Shown in pieces: positions 26,593 to 35,285 of a stretch of DNA of 39,343 bases; positions within the stretch are counted from its first letter, which is position 1; each line of letters opens with the position of its first letter. The translations under genes were made by a program, and so were the position numbers. The DNA is taken from the NCBI GenBank assembly GCA_017512705.1, contig JAFWEX010000086.1:1-39343 (forward strand), read 5' to 3'. This stretch comes from Paenibacillus sp. (GTDB lineage Bacteria > Bacillota > Bacilli > Paenibacillales > Paenibacillaceae). The notes below the pieces were generated by a model. The model saw only the letters and a program-made list of their open reading frames with translations, had not been told where the DNA came from and ran no database searches.

Positions 26593-26628
26593 AAAAAAGC
26601 CCCTTGAACCCGATGTTCAAGAAGCCTT
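26593..26628 (-). terminator. Terminator after the small membrane ORF
   Basis: A stem of about 14 bp including G-U pairs, with core CTTGAAC/GTTCAAG (26615-26628 with 26595-26609), is followed on the minus strand by six T. It ends transcripts from the dapL side before the pyr promoter. Confidence 0.8.
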
Positions 26629-26655
26629 GTTTTAAATAATGGTAATGTAGCCTGT

Positions 26656-26828
26656 TCATTGTTGGACAGAACTCTGCTGTTCCAGCTGTTCATAAGATTG
26701 CTTAATCGTTGACAGCGTTTCGACATGACGATCGATGTTGTTCCCCACTGTAACGAGCAGGGATGCTGCGAGCAGTCCTGTCAGTACCTTTAAAAAAAGA
26801 CCGTCCCCGGTCTCCTTTCACATTTCAT
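26656..26828 (-). pseudogene. Small membrane ORF that needs a frameshift to start
   Basis: A protein-like frame ends at TGA 26656. It encodes F-L-K-V-L-T-G-L-L-A-A-S-L-L-V, a membrane helix, then a hydrophilic tail (NNIDRHVETLSTIKQSYEQ). It has no ATG, GTG or TTG before the helix. Upstream, ATG 26828 opens another frame that reaches GTC TTT TTT TAA. Slipping back one base on the run of seven T (T-TTT-TTA) joins the two into about 57 residues. The T-run is also the tail of the dapL terminator. It may be a decayed gene, a gene using slippage, or one with a non-canonical start. No good ribosome site precedes ATG 26828; AAAGGAG lies 10 nt downstream of it. Confidence 0.35.
26792..26813 (-). terminator. 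Terminator of dapL
   Basis: AGACCG/CGGTCT with a four-base loop (26798-26803 with 26808-26813) is followed on the minus strand by seven T, 38 nt after the dapL stop. The T-run doubles as the slippery stretch of the small ORF. Confidence 0.75.
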
Positions 26829-26850
26829 CGTTTATTTACCGATGTTTACT

Positions 26851-28104
26851 TTAAAATTCAAACGTTACATCACTCAGACGGCGTTTGATTTCAGCAATAA
26901 CAAGCTTCTCTTCCTCTTCGCCATTTGCGATAAACGTAACCGAGAAACGCACAAAATTCCCCGCATCGTCCCAAGGTACGGATGAGATCAGTTTCTCACG
27001 AATCAGAAATTGCGAGAAATCTTCACCTGACTCGAAGCGGCGTCCACCAACAATCCCTTTTGGAGCTTCAACATAAAGGAAGAAAGAGCCTTTCGGTTTC
27101 TCAGCCTGGAAGCCCAGTTCATTCAGTGCGGCAACCAGCATATCGTGCCGGCGGGAATACTTCTCTGCGATTTTTTCCGTAATTTCAGGATGATTCAACC
27201 CGTAAGCCGCTGCTTTTTGAATCGCGATGAATTGACCGGAATCATTATTGTCTTTCACATCACTGAATGCTTTGACAATCAGCGGATTACCCGCAACAAA
27301 GCCAATTCTCCAGCCAGTCATGTTGTATGATTTGGATAGGGAGTGTAGTTCTACACCTACATCCTTGGCACCTGGTACCGACAGGAAACTGAATGGTTTT
27401 GATCCATCATATGTTAAGGCCGCATATGGCGCATCATGCACAACAACCACATTGTATTTTTTTGCCCATTCAACGACCTCAGTAAAAAACTCCACTGTTG
27501 CACTTGCACCAGTCGGGTTGTTCGGATAGTTCAAATAGAGCAATTTTGCACGTTTAGCAATATCTTCTGGGATGCCTCCAAGGTCAGGCAAAAAGTTATT
27601 CTCTTTCGTTAATTGAACATTGAATACTTCTCCACCCAGATATTTCGTATGTGTACCCATTACCGGATAACCAGGAACGGTCATAATTGTGACATCACCC
27701 GGATTGATGAAGCAAGAGGGGAGCATCGCGAGAGCCGGTTTGGAACCGATAGAGTGTACGATCTCTGTGTTAGCATCGATACCTTCCACGTTAAATACAT
27801 CCTTCAGGTATGTTGCTGCCGCTGCTTTGAACTCTGGAATACCGTTATCGGCATAGCCACGGTTCTCCGGTTTGGCTGCTTCTGCAGCAAGAGCAGCAAC
27901 GATCCCTGCGTCCGCCATCTCATCCGGTTCACCTACTCCAAGGTCAATTAATTCGAGATCGGGAAAGTCTTTTTTTGCTGAAGCTTTAGCACGTTTGATT
28001 TTCTCAAATTTATAGATGTTAGTGTCCTTACCATAGTTGGAACCGCCGATACGGTCGGCAAAATTAGTTTGGATATATGTTTCCTGATATTTATCAATAC
28101 TCAT
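26851..28104 (-). CDS. dapL: LL-diaminopimelate aminotransferase (class I PLP aminotransferase)
   Basis: 417 residues from ATG 28104 (GAGGAGATG about 12 nt upstream; the frame opens earlier at 28182 without a site). The family turns tetrahydrodipicolinate plus glutamate directly into LL-diaminopimelate for lysine and peptidoglycan. Typical features are DLGVGEPDE (54-62), the NYPNNPTGA motif (192-200), D224 (HDAPYAAL), the PLP lysine K258 in HSLSKSYNMTGWR, and R266. NYGKDTNIYKFEKIK near the start fits the DapL group. It sits between the RluD gene and pyrR, with its own terminator. Another substrate such as alanine or glutamate cannot be excluded by sequence alone. Confidence 0.82.
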   Translation of the reverse strand: MSIDKYQETYIQTNFADRIGGSNYGKDTNIYKFEKIKRAKASAKKDFPDLELIDLGVGEPDEMADAGIVAALAAEAAKPENRGYADNGIPEFKAAAATYLKDVFNVEGIDANTEIVHSIGSKPALAMLPSCFINPGDVTIMTVPGYPVMGTHTKYLGGEVFNVQLTKENNFLPDLGGIPEDIAKRAKLLYLNYPNNPTGASATVEFFTEVVEWAKKYNVVVVHDAPYAALTYDGSKPFSFLSVPGAKDVGVELHSLSKSYNMTGWRIGFVAGNPLIVKAFSDVKDNNDSGQFIAIQKAAAYGLNHPEITEKIAEKYSRRHDMLVAALNELGFQAEKPKGSFFLYVEAPKGIVGGRRFESGEDFSQFLIREKLISSVPWDDAGNFVRFSVTFIANGEEEEKLVIAEIKRRLSDVTFEF

Positions 28105-28214
28105 AATGTTGTTCATCTCCTCATTTGACACAAATTTCTCATGTTTAATATGAAGCATATGAACATTCAACACCATGGACAAAATATCCGAACATTTGTA
28201 CTTTCTTTAAACCA

Positions 28215-29186
28215 TCAGCGGCTTCTTAACGAAGCCAGTACATCTTCCATATCCTGCGGGATCGGCGCAGTGAATTCCATGTACTCTCCTGTTGTAGGAT
28301 GCACAAAACCAAGGGTAGCGGCATGAAGAGCCTGTCCATTCATTTTGATTCCTTTATTACGTCCGTATGTCGGATCACCGACAAGTGGATGACCTATAAA
28401 TTTCATATGCACGCGAATCTGGTGAGTACGTCCTGTTTCCAACTTTAACTCAAGCAAGGTGTAGTCGTTGATACGTTCAGTCACAGTAAAATGCGTCACT
28501 GCATGTTTGCTGTTACGCTCTGTGACGGTATACATTTTACGGTCGTGCGTATCCCGTCCAATCGGGGCATCAATGGTGCCTTGATCGTGGCTTAAATGAC
28601 CATGAACCAGCGCAATATAACGTCTGTTTACACTGTGTTCTTTCAACTGTGCAGCAAGCGAAGCATGTGCACGATCATTTTTGGCAGCCATGATCAAGCC
28701 AGACGTATCCTTGTCAATCCGATGTACGATCCCAGGACGCAATTCTCCGTTAATACCGGATAGATCCTTGCAATGATACATCAAAGCATTCACCAGTGTA
28801 CCGGAAGTATGTCCCGGTGCTGGGTGGACGACTAGTCCGCGCTGTTTATTAATGACGATCAGATCACTATCTTCGTAAACCACTTCAAGCGGGATATCTT
28901 CTGCAACAATCTCCACGGCCTCCGGCTCAGGAACCTGTAATACAATCTGGTCCCCCTCGGACAGCTTCGTGTTAGCCTTGGCTACAGCTCCATTCACCGT
29001 GACTGCTCCGTCTGCAATCCATAGCTGGACTTGAGAGCGAGAGACGTTATCTACAGCCTCAGTAATGTATTTATCTAGACGTTCTTTCTTATGTTCAGCG
29101 GCAACGATCCATTCCATACGTTGTTCATCATTATGTTGTTCTTCGTTGTTCAACTCTTCTTCGTGTAAATTACTCAGTTTGCTCAT
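28215..29186 (-). CDS. ylyB: RluD-family ribosomal RNA pseudouridine synthase (YlyB)
   Basis: 323 residues from ATG 29186, which overlaps the lspA end by 17 nt; a start a little downstream is possible because GAAGGGA abuts the ATG. An acidic extension of about 25 residues precedes an S4 RNA-binding domain (about 35-85, RLDKYITEAVDNVSRSQVQ). The catalytic domain follows, with D158 in GIVHRIDKDTSGL, then HQIRVHMKFIGHPLVGDPTYG. It isomerises uridines in 23S rRNA in relatives. The lspA-ylyB arrangement is the same as in Bacillus. Confidence 0.93.
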   Translation of the reverse strand: MSKLSNLHEEELNNEEQHNDEQRMEWIVAAEHKKERLDKYITEAVDNVSRSQVQLWIADGAVTVNGAVAKANTKLSEGDQIVLQVPEPEAVEIVAEDIPLEVVYEDSDLIVINKQRGLVVHPAPGHTSGTLVNALMYHCKDLSGINGELRPGIVHRIDKDTSGLIMAAKNDRAHASLAAQLKEHSVNRRYIALVHGHLSHDQGTIDAPIGRDTHDRKMYTVTERNSKHAVTHFTVTERINDYTLLELKLETGRTHQIRVHMKFIGHPLVGDPTYGRNKGIKMNGQALHAATLGFVHPTTGEYMEFTAPIPQDMEDVLASLRSR

Positions 29187-29676
29187 TCCCTTCAGTCTTC
29201 GCAGCCGCTTTTTCACGACGTCCTTCAAGCAATGTTTCCACAATTATTAGTGCTACACCGACGCATATAGCCGAATCGGCAATGTTGAAGATTGGAAACG
29301 TATAGCTTCCAAAATTAAGCTGCACAAAGTCCACAACTTCCCCCGTTAATGCACGATCAAGAAAGTTACCAATCGCTCCCCCAAGTACCAGACTAAGAGC
29401 TACGGGAAGCAATTTATGTGGAGTATCTTTCACCTTTTGCAAATACCAAATCAAGGCAACAACTACAATGATCGTCACCACAATAAAGAACCAACGCTGG
29501 TCCTGTAATATACCAAATGCAGCACCTGAATTACGATGGGAGGTAATGACAAAAAAATTGCCAATGACCGGAATCTCTTCTCTAAGCTCCATCCGGGTAG
29601 CAATCAGGTACTTCGTTCCCTGATCCACTAAAAATACGATAAAAGCAAGGATATAATACACCACGTTTGTTGTCAC
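29170..29676 (-). CDS. lspA: Lipoprotein signal peptidase II
   Basis: 168 residues with four membrane helices. It cuts the signal peptide before the lipidated Cys of prolipoproteins. The catalytic aspartates are D116 (GEVVDFVQL) and D134 (FNIADSAI). Conserved N49/G51 (SHRNSGAAFG) and N104/D107 (GNFLDRA) are present. It would process the lipoproteins encoded in this window. The tail (EGRREKAAAKTEGNEQ) is charged. Its gene overlaps ylyB. Confidence 0.97.
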   Translation of the reverse strand: MTTNVVYYILAFIVFLVDQGTKYLIATRMELREEIPVIGNFFVITSHRNSGAAFGILQDQRWFFIVVTIIVVVALIWYLQKVKDTPHKLLPVALSLVLGGAIGNFLDRALTGEVVDFVQLNFGSYTFPIFNIADSAICVGVALIIVETLLEGRREKAAAKTEGNEQTE

Positions 29677-29818
29677 TCCGTTCTTGTCTTTTCCAGCGAT
29701 ACCAAACTTTCGCCAGACTTATTTTATTGTAGCACAGCTATTCAAAGATCGTCCATGACGTGGAATAGAAGCTGAGTCATATACAGCTTGGAAAAAGTGA
29801 TAACTAACATTTGCCTTA

Positions 29819-29847
29819 TGTAATCCCGTCCAAAAAGGTACATCCTA
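29819..29847 (+). promoter_or_regulatory. Candidate sigma-G-like promoter of ylyA
   Basis: TGTAAT (29819-29824) and CATCCTA (29841-29847) with a 16-nt spacer roughly match forespore sigma-G elements (a -10 of CATnnTA), about 50 nt upstream of the ylyA start. The match at -35 is partial, so this is a suggestion. Confidence 0.3.
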
Positions 29848-29895
29848 GTATGGAGACTACAACCGGATTCCAGATGGAACAGAAAGGGGAAAACC

Positions 29896-30630
29896 ATGTC
29901 ACATTTTACATCTGAGCAATTGCGTTCTCTACGTTCCCAGCTTATGTCCGACAAACATGATATCGAACATCGGCTTTCAGACAACGAACACTATGGGCTG
30001 GGAGATTCTTTAAAACTCCAGACCGGTGAACTGTCACCTATTGATAATCATCCCGGCGATCTTGCCACAGAGGTATACGAACGAGGAAAAGATATTTCCC
30101 TTCTAGAGCATGATGAATTCCAACTCGAACGTATTGATTCAGCCCTGCACGCGATGGAGGAAGGCCATTACGGTATATGTGCAGTCTGCCAACAACCTAT
30201 CCCATATGAGCGAATGGAAGCCGTCCCCTACACAAAATATTGTAAAAAACATCAACCGGAGACAGTCGTTTCGGAGAATCGGCCTGTAGAAGAGGAATTC
30301 CTGGCTCCATCGTTTGGACGTACCAGTCTGGACGAGCGGGAAGATCAGAATGGCTTTGACGGCGAAGATGCCTGGCAGATCGTAGAGAGCTGGGGCAACT
30401 CCAACTCCCCTGCAATGGCAGAAAACGGTGATATCGATAGCTACGATGTTATGGCTATTGAAGCTACTGAAGAGATGGACGGCTTTGTTGAAGCTTACGA
30501 GAGCTTTGTCGCAACGGATATTTATGGTCATGATGTATCCATTGTCCGTAATCGCCAGTATCGTAAGTATCTAGAAAATGGCGAAGGCGAAGGCCTGCTT
30601 GAACCCGAATCCATGAATGATGATCTGTGA
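29896..30630 (+). CDS. ylyA: DksA/TraR-type zinc finger protein, YteA family (YlyA)
   Basis: 244 residues. An N-terminal helical part (RSLRSQLMSDKHDIEHRL) is followed by a zinc finger with ligands C95, C98, C116 and H119 (CAVCQQPIPYERMEAVP...CKKH), the C-C-C-H pattern of YteA/YlyA proteins. The C-terminal 110 residues are acidic and include DAWQIVESWGNSNSP and the YteA-type end YGHDVSIVRNRQYRKYLE. DksA relatives bind the RNA polymerase secondary channel. YlyA of Bacillus occupies the same ileS-lspA interval and is reported to act in forespore transcription. AAAGGGG precedes the ATG. Here it is the only plus-strand gene of the cluster. Confidence 0.88.
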   Translation: MSHFTSEQLRSLRSQLMSDKHDIEHRLSDNEHYGLGDSLKLQTGELSPIDNHPGDLATEVYERGKDISLLEHDEFQLERIDSALHAMEEGHYGICAVCQQPIPYERMEAVPYTKYCKKHQPETVVSENRPVEEEFLAPSFGRTSLDEREDQNGFDGEDAWQIVESWGNSNSPAMAENGDIDSYDVMAIEATEEMDGFVEAYESFVATDIYGHDVSIVRNRQYRKYLENGEGEGLLEPESMNDDL

Positions 30631-30652
30631 CTCTGCTTCCAATTTTATGGAA

Positions 30653-31012
30653 TCAATAGGTGGTCATATCAAGCTGCCGCTGAACGATTCGTACAATATC
30701 AGCGATATAATCTCCAACGATCGGCAGGTTTAGAGCGCCAAGAAGTTGTAACACATAGATAATGGTTGCAGCGAAAACAGTAAACCCGATCGCAATGCCT
30801 ACACCTCTGGCCGTGCCGGACAACAGATTTAACCCGATAAGCTTCCATGGTCGATTCAGCAGTTCGGTATATTGCGCAATTCGTGAACGCTCCAGTTCAT
30901 TAGCAATTCGGCTCGTTAATGTATGTAACTCTTCAATTTTATCATGCGATGTGTCTGCGGTTCCCGGTGATGCTGATTTAATGGATTCCGCCAACTGTTC
31001 TTGTTTGCTCAT
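30653..31012 (-). CDS. DUF5665 membrane protein
   Basis: 119 residues from ATG 31012 (GGAG 6 nt upstream; the open frame extends to 31081). An N-terminal hydrophilic helix (about 1-60, Glu/Ser/Arg-rich) leads to LNRPWKLIGLNLLSGTARGVGIAIGFTVFAATIIYVLQLL, the DUF5665 signature with one strong membrane helix, and a C-terminal amphipathic helix (YIADIVRIVQRQL). The function is unknown. It converges with ylyA and lies downstream of the ileS terminator. Confidence 0.78.
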   Translation of the reverse strand: MSKQEQLAESIKSASPGTADTSHDKIEELHTLTSRIANELERSRIAQYTELLNRPWKLIGLNLLSGTARGVGIAIGFTVFAATIIYVLQLLGALNLPIVGDYIADIVRIVQRQLDMTTY

Positions 31013-31102
31013 GGTTCGCTCCATTCCTTGCATGAGTATAGATAAATCTAATTGAATAAAAGCAATCCAAAGGAACTGCACAATTTAAGCATTGCCTTTT
31101 CT

Positions 31103-31158
31103 GCAAAAAAACAAACGAGCCCAGCTTCGGGAATTGCTTCCTTAGCTGCGGCTCATTT
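31103..31158 (-). terminator. Terminator of ileS
   Basis: AAATGAGCC.../...GGCTCGTTT (31158-31150 with 31121-31113) with an inner AGCT pair, followed on the minus strand by seven T (with one G before). It lies about 55 nt after the ileS stop. Confidence 0.8.
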
Positions 31159-31210
31159 ATTGATGATTCTTATAGATTTACGTTACCTATGACAGGAAAT
31201 GCTCTAAATG

Positions 31211-34200
31211 CTAGGCTTCAATGTGAATTCCGATTGTTTTGCCACCGGCTTCCACGCGCTCCATTGCATCGGTTGTACCAAATGAAACGTCGGTCACCAG
31301 TACATTTTCACGAAGCACATCGTCAAATGCTTGTATCGCCTCTTGAAGATCTGCATCTACATCCAGCATCAGACGCACTCTTTTTTCAATTGGCAGATCC
31401 AGACGTTTCCGTGTATCCTGAACCGCTCGAACAACCTCACGCACCCAGCCTTCTTGCTCCAGTGCCGTTGTGATCTCTGTATTCAGTGCAACGGTCAGTC
31501 CATAACCGGACGCCGAAGCAAACCCCGATTTAGCCTGCTTCTCAACCAACAACTCCTCTTCCGTCACCTGCAGCTCCTCTCCCTCCGGAGAAACGACGTT
31601 GAATACACCTTCCGATACCACTTTCCGTGTCTCATCAGCCGTCATGCCTTTAAACAGGTTTTGCAGGAAACCTACGTTTTTACCGTATTTTTTACCTGCA
31701 ACTTTGAGATTCAGCTTAAGTGTAAAATCAACGAATTCCGCATCGTTATGCTCTGTACGGATTCCTTTAACGTTGATCTCTTCCTTGATGATCTCTTCAT
31801 AACTTGCCAGATCAAAGCCTTTATCAAGAGAAACGATCAACTCGGACAGCGGCTGACGTGTTTTGATCCCGGTCTCGTTACGAACGTTACGTGCAAGCTC
31901 AACGACACGACGAGCGGTTTCCATATCTTGCTCCAGAGCCGCATCAATCAAGGCTTCATTGGCTACAGGATAGTCATCCATATGCACGCTCTCACCAGTA
32001 GTCAGGTTGAGATAGATATCTTCAGCCAGCATTGGTGTGAACGGCGCAACCAGCTTCGCTGTAGTCACCAGCACTTCTGTAAGAGTACGATACGCATCCA
32101 GTTTATCCTCTGTCAGTCCACTTCCCCAGAAGCGGTCACGGGAACGGCGAATATACCAGTTACTGAGCTCATCTACAAAAGCTTCAATTGCCTTGGAAGA
32201 ATTGAGGTAGTCGTTCACTGACAACGCTTTTTCTACCACAAGGATCAGGCTGTTCAGTCTGGATAAAATCCAACGATCCAGCTTGTGTGCAGACACTTGG
32301 AATGGATGCTCTTGTGGATCGAATCCATCGATAGTCGCATACAGCGTCAGGAATGCATGAGTATTCACCAACGTATCCACCATTTTGGATTTCGCTTCAG
32401 CTACGATACCTTTGGAGAAACGTTTGCTGTTCCACGGTGCACTATCAGACAACAGCGCCCAGCGGAATGCATCCGTACCGTACTCCTCAATTACTTCCCA
32501 AGGGTCGATAACATTGCCTTTGGATTTGGACATCTTCTGTCCGTTTTCGTCCAGTACGTGTCCAGTTGCCATAACCGCTTTATAAGGCGCTTTGCCTGTC
32601 AAAAGGGTAGACACAGCGAGCAGGCTGTAGAACCAGCCGCGCGTCTGGTCAATTCCTTCACAGATCATATCCGCCGGATATTGCTGCTCAAATACTTCTT
32701 TATTTTCAAAAGGATAATGTTGCTGTGCAAACGGCATGGAGCCGCTATCGAACCAAACATCGATTACTTCAGGCGTGCGCTTCATTTCATATTTGCCACA
32801 AGAACTGAGCACTTTCACTTCATCTACATATGGCTTATGCAATTCGAGATTTTCAGGCACATCGCCTACAGCGCGTGCACGTAGTTCAGCGATGCTGTGC
32901 GGAGCAAACTGTTCGCCAGTCTCCTCACATACCCAGATGTTCAGCGGCGTTCCCCAGTAACGGTCACGACTGATATTCCAGTCCACGAGGTCTTCCAGGA
33001 ATTTTCCGAAGCGACCTTCACGCACATGACCCGGATACCATTCTACTTCGCTATTGTTGGCAATCAACTGATCCTTGATCGCGGTTGTCTGGATAAACCA
33101 GCTGTCCATCGCATAGTACAACAGTGGTGTGTCGCAGCGCCAGCAGAACGGATAGCTGTGCTCATACTTCTCTTTGCTGAACAAGCGTCCATTCTCAGAC
33201 AGATATCTCACGATATCGATATCGCAATCCTTCACGAAACGACCCGCAAAATCCGTCACTTGTTCTACAAACTTACCTTCCAGATCGACCATGTTCACAA
33301 AACTGATGCCATTCTCACGGCATACACGATAGTCGTCTTCACCATGTGCTGGCGCCATGTGTACGATCCCCGTACCACTTGCATCCGTAACAAATCCTGC
33401 ACCCAAGACCATGTTTGTTTTCTCTGCCTTAACATAGTTAAATGGCGGGCTGTATGTTTTACCGACCAGATCTGCACCTTTTAGTGCCCCAATGATCTCA
33501 TATTCACCTTTACTGTCCTTCATCACTTTTTCTACAAGATTGGTTGCCATGATATACACTTCATCATTCTGACGTACACGGGAGTAATCCATTTCTGGAT
33601 TGACAGCCAGAGCCACGTGAGAAGGGAGTGTCCAAGGCGTTGTCGTCCACGCCAGAATGAATTCACCGCTGTCATCCAGCTTGAATTTGGCTGTTGCACT
33701 CAGATCTTTAACATCTTTGTACCCTTGTGCTACTTCATGCGAGCTTAGTGTGGTCTGACAAGAAGGACAATAAGGGCTTACGCGGTGACCGCGATACAGC
33801 AGTCCTTTCTCATGGATCGTTGCAAGGATGTTCCACACACTCTCAATGTAGTTGTTGTCAAGTGTGATGTACGGGTTATCCATATCCGTCCAGTACCCGA
33901 TACCTTCAGTCAGGTCTCGCCACTGTTGTTCATATTCGAATACGCTCGCTTTGCATTCGTTGATAAATTTTTCAACACCATAATCTTCAATTTCCCATTT
34001 GTGCGAGATGCCTAATTTTTTCTGTACTCCAAGCTCTACGGGCAAACCATGTGTATCCCAGCCGGCTTTACGCACAACACGATATCCCTTCATCGTATTG
34101 TAACGTCCTACAAAGTCTTTGATTACTCGCCCAAGAACGTGACCGATATGCGGTTTACCGTTCGCTGTAGGCGGGCCTTCATAAAATACGAAATTAGGCT

Positions 34201-34309
34201 TACCTTCCCGGTTCTCGATCGAGCGTTTAAAGGTATTCTCCGTTTTCCATTTATTTAGTACACGCAATTCTCTTGCACGTGCTTTCTCTTTGACATCAAC
34301 TCGTTGCAT
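31211..34309 (-). CDS. ileS: Isoleucyl-tRNA synthetase, type 2 (eukaryote-like)
   Basis: 1,032 residues from ATG 34309 (GGAAG 9 nt upstream), longer than the roughly 920 of the usual Bacillus enzyme. The ATP-binding HIGH motif is at 54-57 (GKPHIGHVLG), followed by VIKDFVGRYNTMKGYRVVRKAGWDTHGLPVE, which is the wording of the eukaryote-like type 2 group. The editing domain (TTTPWTLPSHVALAV), the tRNA-acceptor segment (ICEGIDQTRGWFYSLL), KMSKSKGN and an anticodon-binding helical domain follow. Type 2 enzymes elsewhere go with mupirocin tolerance; that is not shown here. It charges tRNA-Ile. Expression is controlled by the T-box leader upstream. Confidence 0.95.
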   Translation of the reverse strand: MQRVDVKEKARARELRVLNKWKTENTFKRSIENREGKPNFVFYEGPPTANGKPHIGHVLGRVIKDFVGRYNTMKGYRVVRKAGWDTHGLPVELGVQKKLGISHKWEIEDYGVEKFINECKASVFEYEQQWRDLTEGIGYWTDMDNPYITLDNNYIESVWNILATIHEKGLLYRGHRVSPYCPSCQTTLSSHEVAQGYKDVKDLSATAKFKLDDSGEFILAWTTTPWTLPSHVALAVNPEMDYSRVRQNDEVYIMATNLVEKVMKDSKGEYEIIGALKGADLVGKTYSPPFNYVKAEKTNMVLGAGFVTDASGTGIVHMAPAHGEDDYRVCRENGISFVNMVDLEGKFVEQVTDFAGRFVKDCDIDIVRYLSENGRLFSKEKYEHSYPFCWRCDTPLLYYAMDSWFIQTTAIKDQLIANNSEVEWYPGHVREGRFGKFLEDLVDWNISRDRYWGTPLNIWVCEETGEQFAPHSIAELRARAVGDVPENLELHKPYVDEVKVLSSCGKYEMKRTPEVIDVWFDSGSMPFAQQHYPFENKEVFEQQYPADMICEGIDQTRGWFYSLLAVSTLLTGKAPYKAVMATGHVLDENGQKMSKSKGNVIDPWEVIEEYGTDAFRWALLSDSAPWNSKRFSKGIVAEAKSKMVDTLVNTHAFLTLYATIDGFDPQEHPFQVSAHKLDRWILSRLNSLILVVEKALSVNDYLNSSKAIEAFVDELSNWYIRRSRDRFWGSGLTEDKLDAYRTLTEVLVTTAKLVAPFTPMLAEDIYLNLTTGESVHMDDYPVANEALIDAALEQDMETARRVVELARNVRNETGIKTRQPLSELIVSLDKGFDLASYEEIIKEEINVKGIRTEHNDAEFVDFTLKLNLKVAGKKYGKNVGFLQNLFKGMTADETRKVVSEGVFNVVSPEGEELQVTEEELLVEKQAKSGFASASGYGLTVALNTEITTALEQEGWVREVVRAVQDTRKRLDLPIEKRVRLMLDVDADLQEAIQAFDDVLRENVLVTDVSFGTTDAMERVEAGGKTIGIHIEA

Positions 34310-34390
34310 GCTGCTCAACTTCCTTCCTTATATTTAATGATACCCTTGTAGGACGTCCACAACACGCCTAACCAATCACCGTTTTGGAAC

Positions 34391-34712
34391 ACAAAAAAAC
34401 CTCCTCCCTGGAAAGGGACGAGGTTCTGCTCGCGTTACCACCCTAATTCTGTTCATCACAAACCACATTCAGGTACCCTGAGTATGCTCTGTCATCAACA
34501 GCGCTTAAGCCCCCGCTAAACTAATACGAGGTACCGTTATAACGTACGGCTTACGGTTCAGCTTACACACGGCGATACGTCCACCGCTTCAGCATCACTT
34601 CTCCGGGAAGATATTCGGCTATATCTCATCCGTTGGTTTTCACCAGACACCAACTCTCTGAGGGATGAGATCATAACGTACTGAGCCCGTCATGGAATCA
34701 CTATTTAATATG
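34391..34712 (-). promoter_or_regulatory. T-box riboswitch of ileS
   Basis: The T-box sequence AGGGTGGTAACGCG lies at 34444-34431. It is followed by the terminator ACCTC.../...GAGGT (34424-34399) and T-run 34399-34393. Stem I is recognisable at about 34600-34690, with the AG-bulge/GGTG-type segment CAGAGAGTTGGTGTCTGGTG and a candidate specifier codon ATC (Ile) at 34612-34610. Uncharged tRNA-Ile should stabilise the antiterminator and allow ileS to be read. It fills most of the gene-free interval between divIVA and ileS. Confidence 0.9.
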
Positions 34713-34718
34713 AATATA

Positions 34719-34747
34719 GTTATAGCTTCTTTGCCCGCAAAAGTCAA
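34719..34747 (-). promoter_or_regulatory. Promoter of ileS
   Basis: On the minus strand TTGACT (34747-34742), a 17-bp spacer and TATAAC (34724-34719) lie directly upstream of the T-box leader and 13 nt downstream of the divIVA stop codon. Confidence 0.8.
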
Positions 34748-34759
34748 CCGGGCGACAGA

Positions 34760-35269
34760 CTAATAAATTTCTTTCATCTCCCGCTCACGGTCACGTACTT
34801 CCTGTTCACGGCTCTCCAGTGCTTCCCAACCATCCTGTGTCAACAGTTCCAGCTGAGCTTCAACAAGCGTACGGAAACGCGCACGATAGATGGAAGCTTG
34901 CTTCTTAAGCTCTTCCACCTCTAGGGCAATCTTACGTGATTTACCAAGGGCTTCGTTAACGATTCGGTCAGTATTTTTCTCTGCTTCCTTCACGATTAAC
35001 TGAGCTTCTTTCTTCGCGTTATTTTTGACATCGTCAGCAGCTTCCTGTGCAATGATGATCGTTTTGCTCAGAGTTTCCTCAATGGTAGCAAAATGATCCA
35101 GCTTCTCCTGAACGGACAGCAACTGATTACTCAGCTCTTTATTCTCGCGAATGACGCCTTCATAATCTTTGATGACTTGATCCAGAAATTCATTGACTTC
35201 ATCCTCGTCATACCCGCGCAAACGTCGGGAGAATTCCTTGTTATGTATGTCCAGCGGCGTTAATGGCAT
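34760..35269 (-). CDS. divIVA: Cell-division and polarity protein DivIVA
   Basis: 169 residues from ATG 35269 (AGGAGGTGG 7 nt upstream; the longer frame to 35368 crosses a terminator-like hairpin). The N-terminal lipid-binding domain has PLDIHNKEFSRRLRGYDEDEVNEFLDQVI, the DivIVA signature; F13 and R15-R18 are the membrane-touching positions in relatives. Nearly all of residues 35-165 is coiled coil. It gathers at curved membranes (septa, poles) and recruits division and chromosome-anchoring proteins. It follows ylmH, as in Bacillus. Confidence 0.96.
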   Translation of the reverse strand: MPLTPLDIHNKEFSRRLRGYDEDEVNEFLDQVIKDYEGVIRENKELSNQLLSVQEKLDHFATIEETLSKTIIIAQEAADDVKNNAKKEAQLIVKEAEKNTDRIVNEALGKSRKIALEVEELKKQASIYRARFRTLVEAQLELLTQDGWEALESREQEVRDREREMKEIY

Positions 35270-35285
35270 GCTGTCCACCTCCTGT

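Noticed and set aside
31331-32884. Long plus-strand open frames opposite ileS
   Set aside because: They are antisense to a well-conserved synthetase, rich in Cys, His and Phe in a non-protein-like way, and have no ribosome sites.
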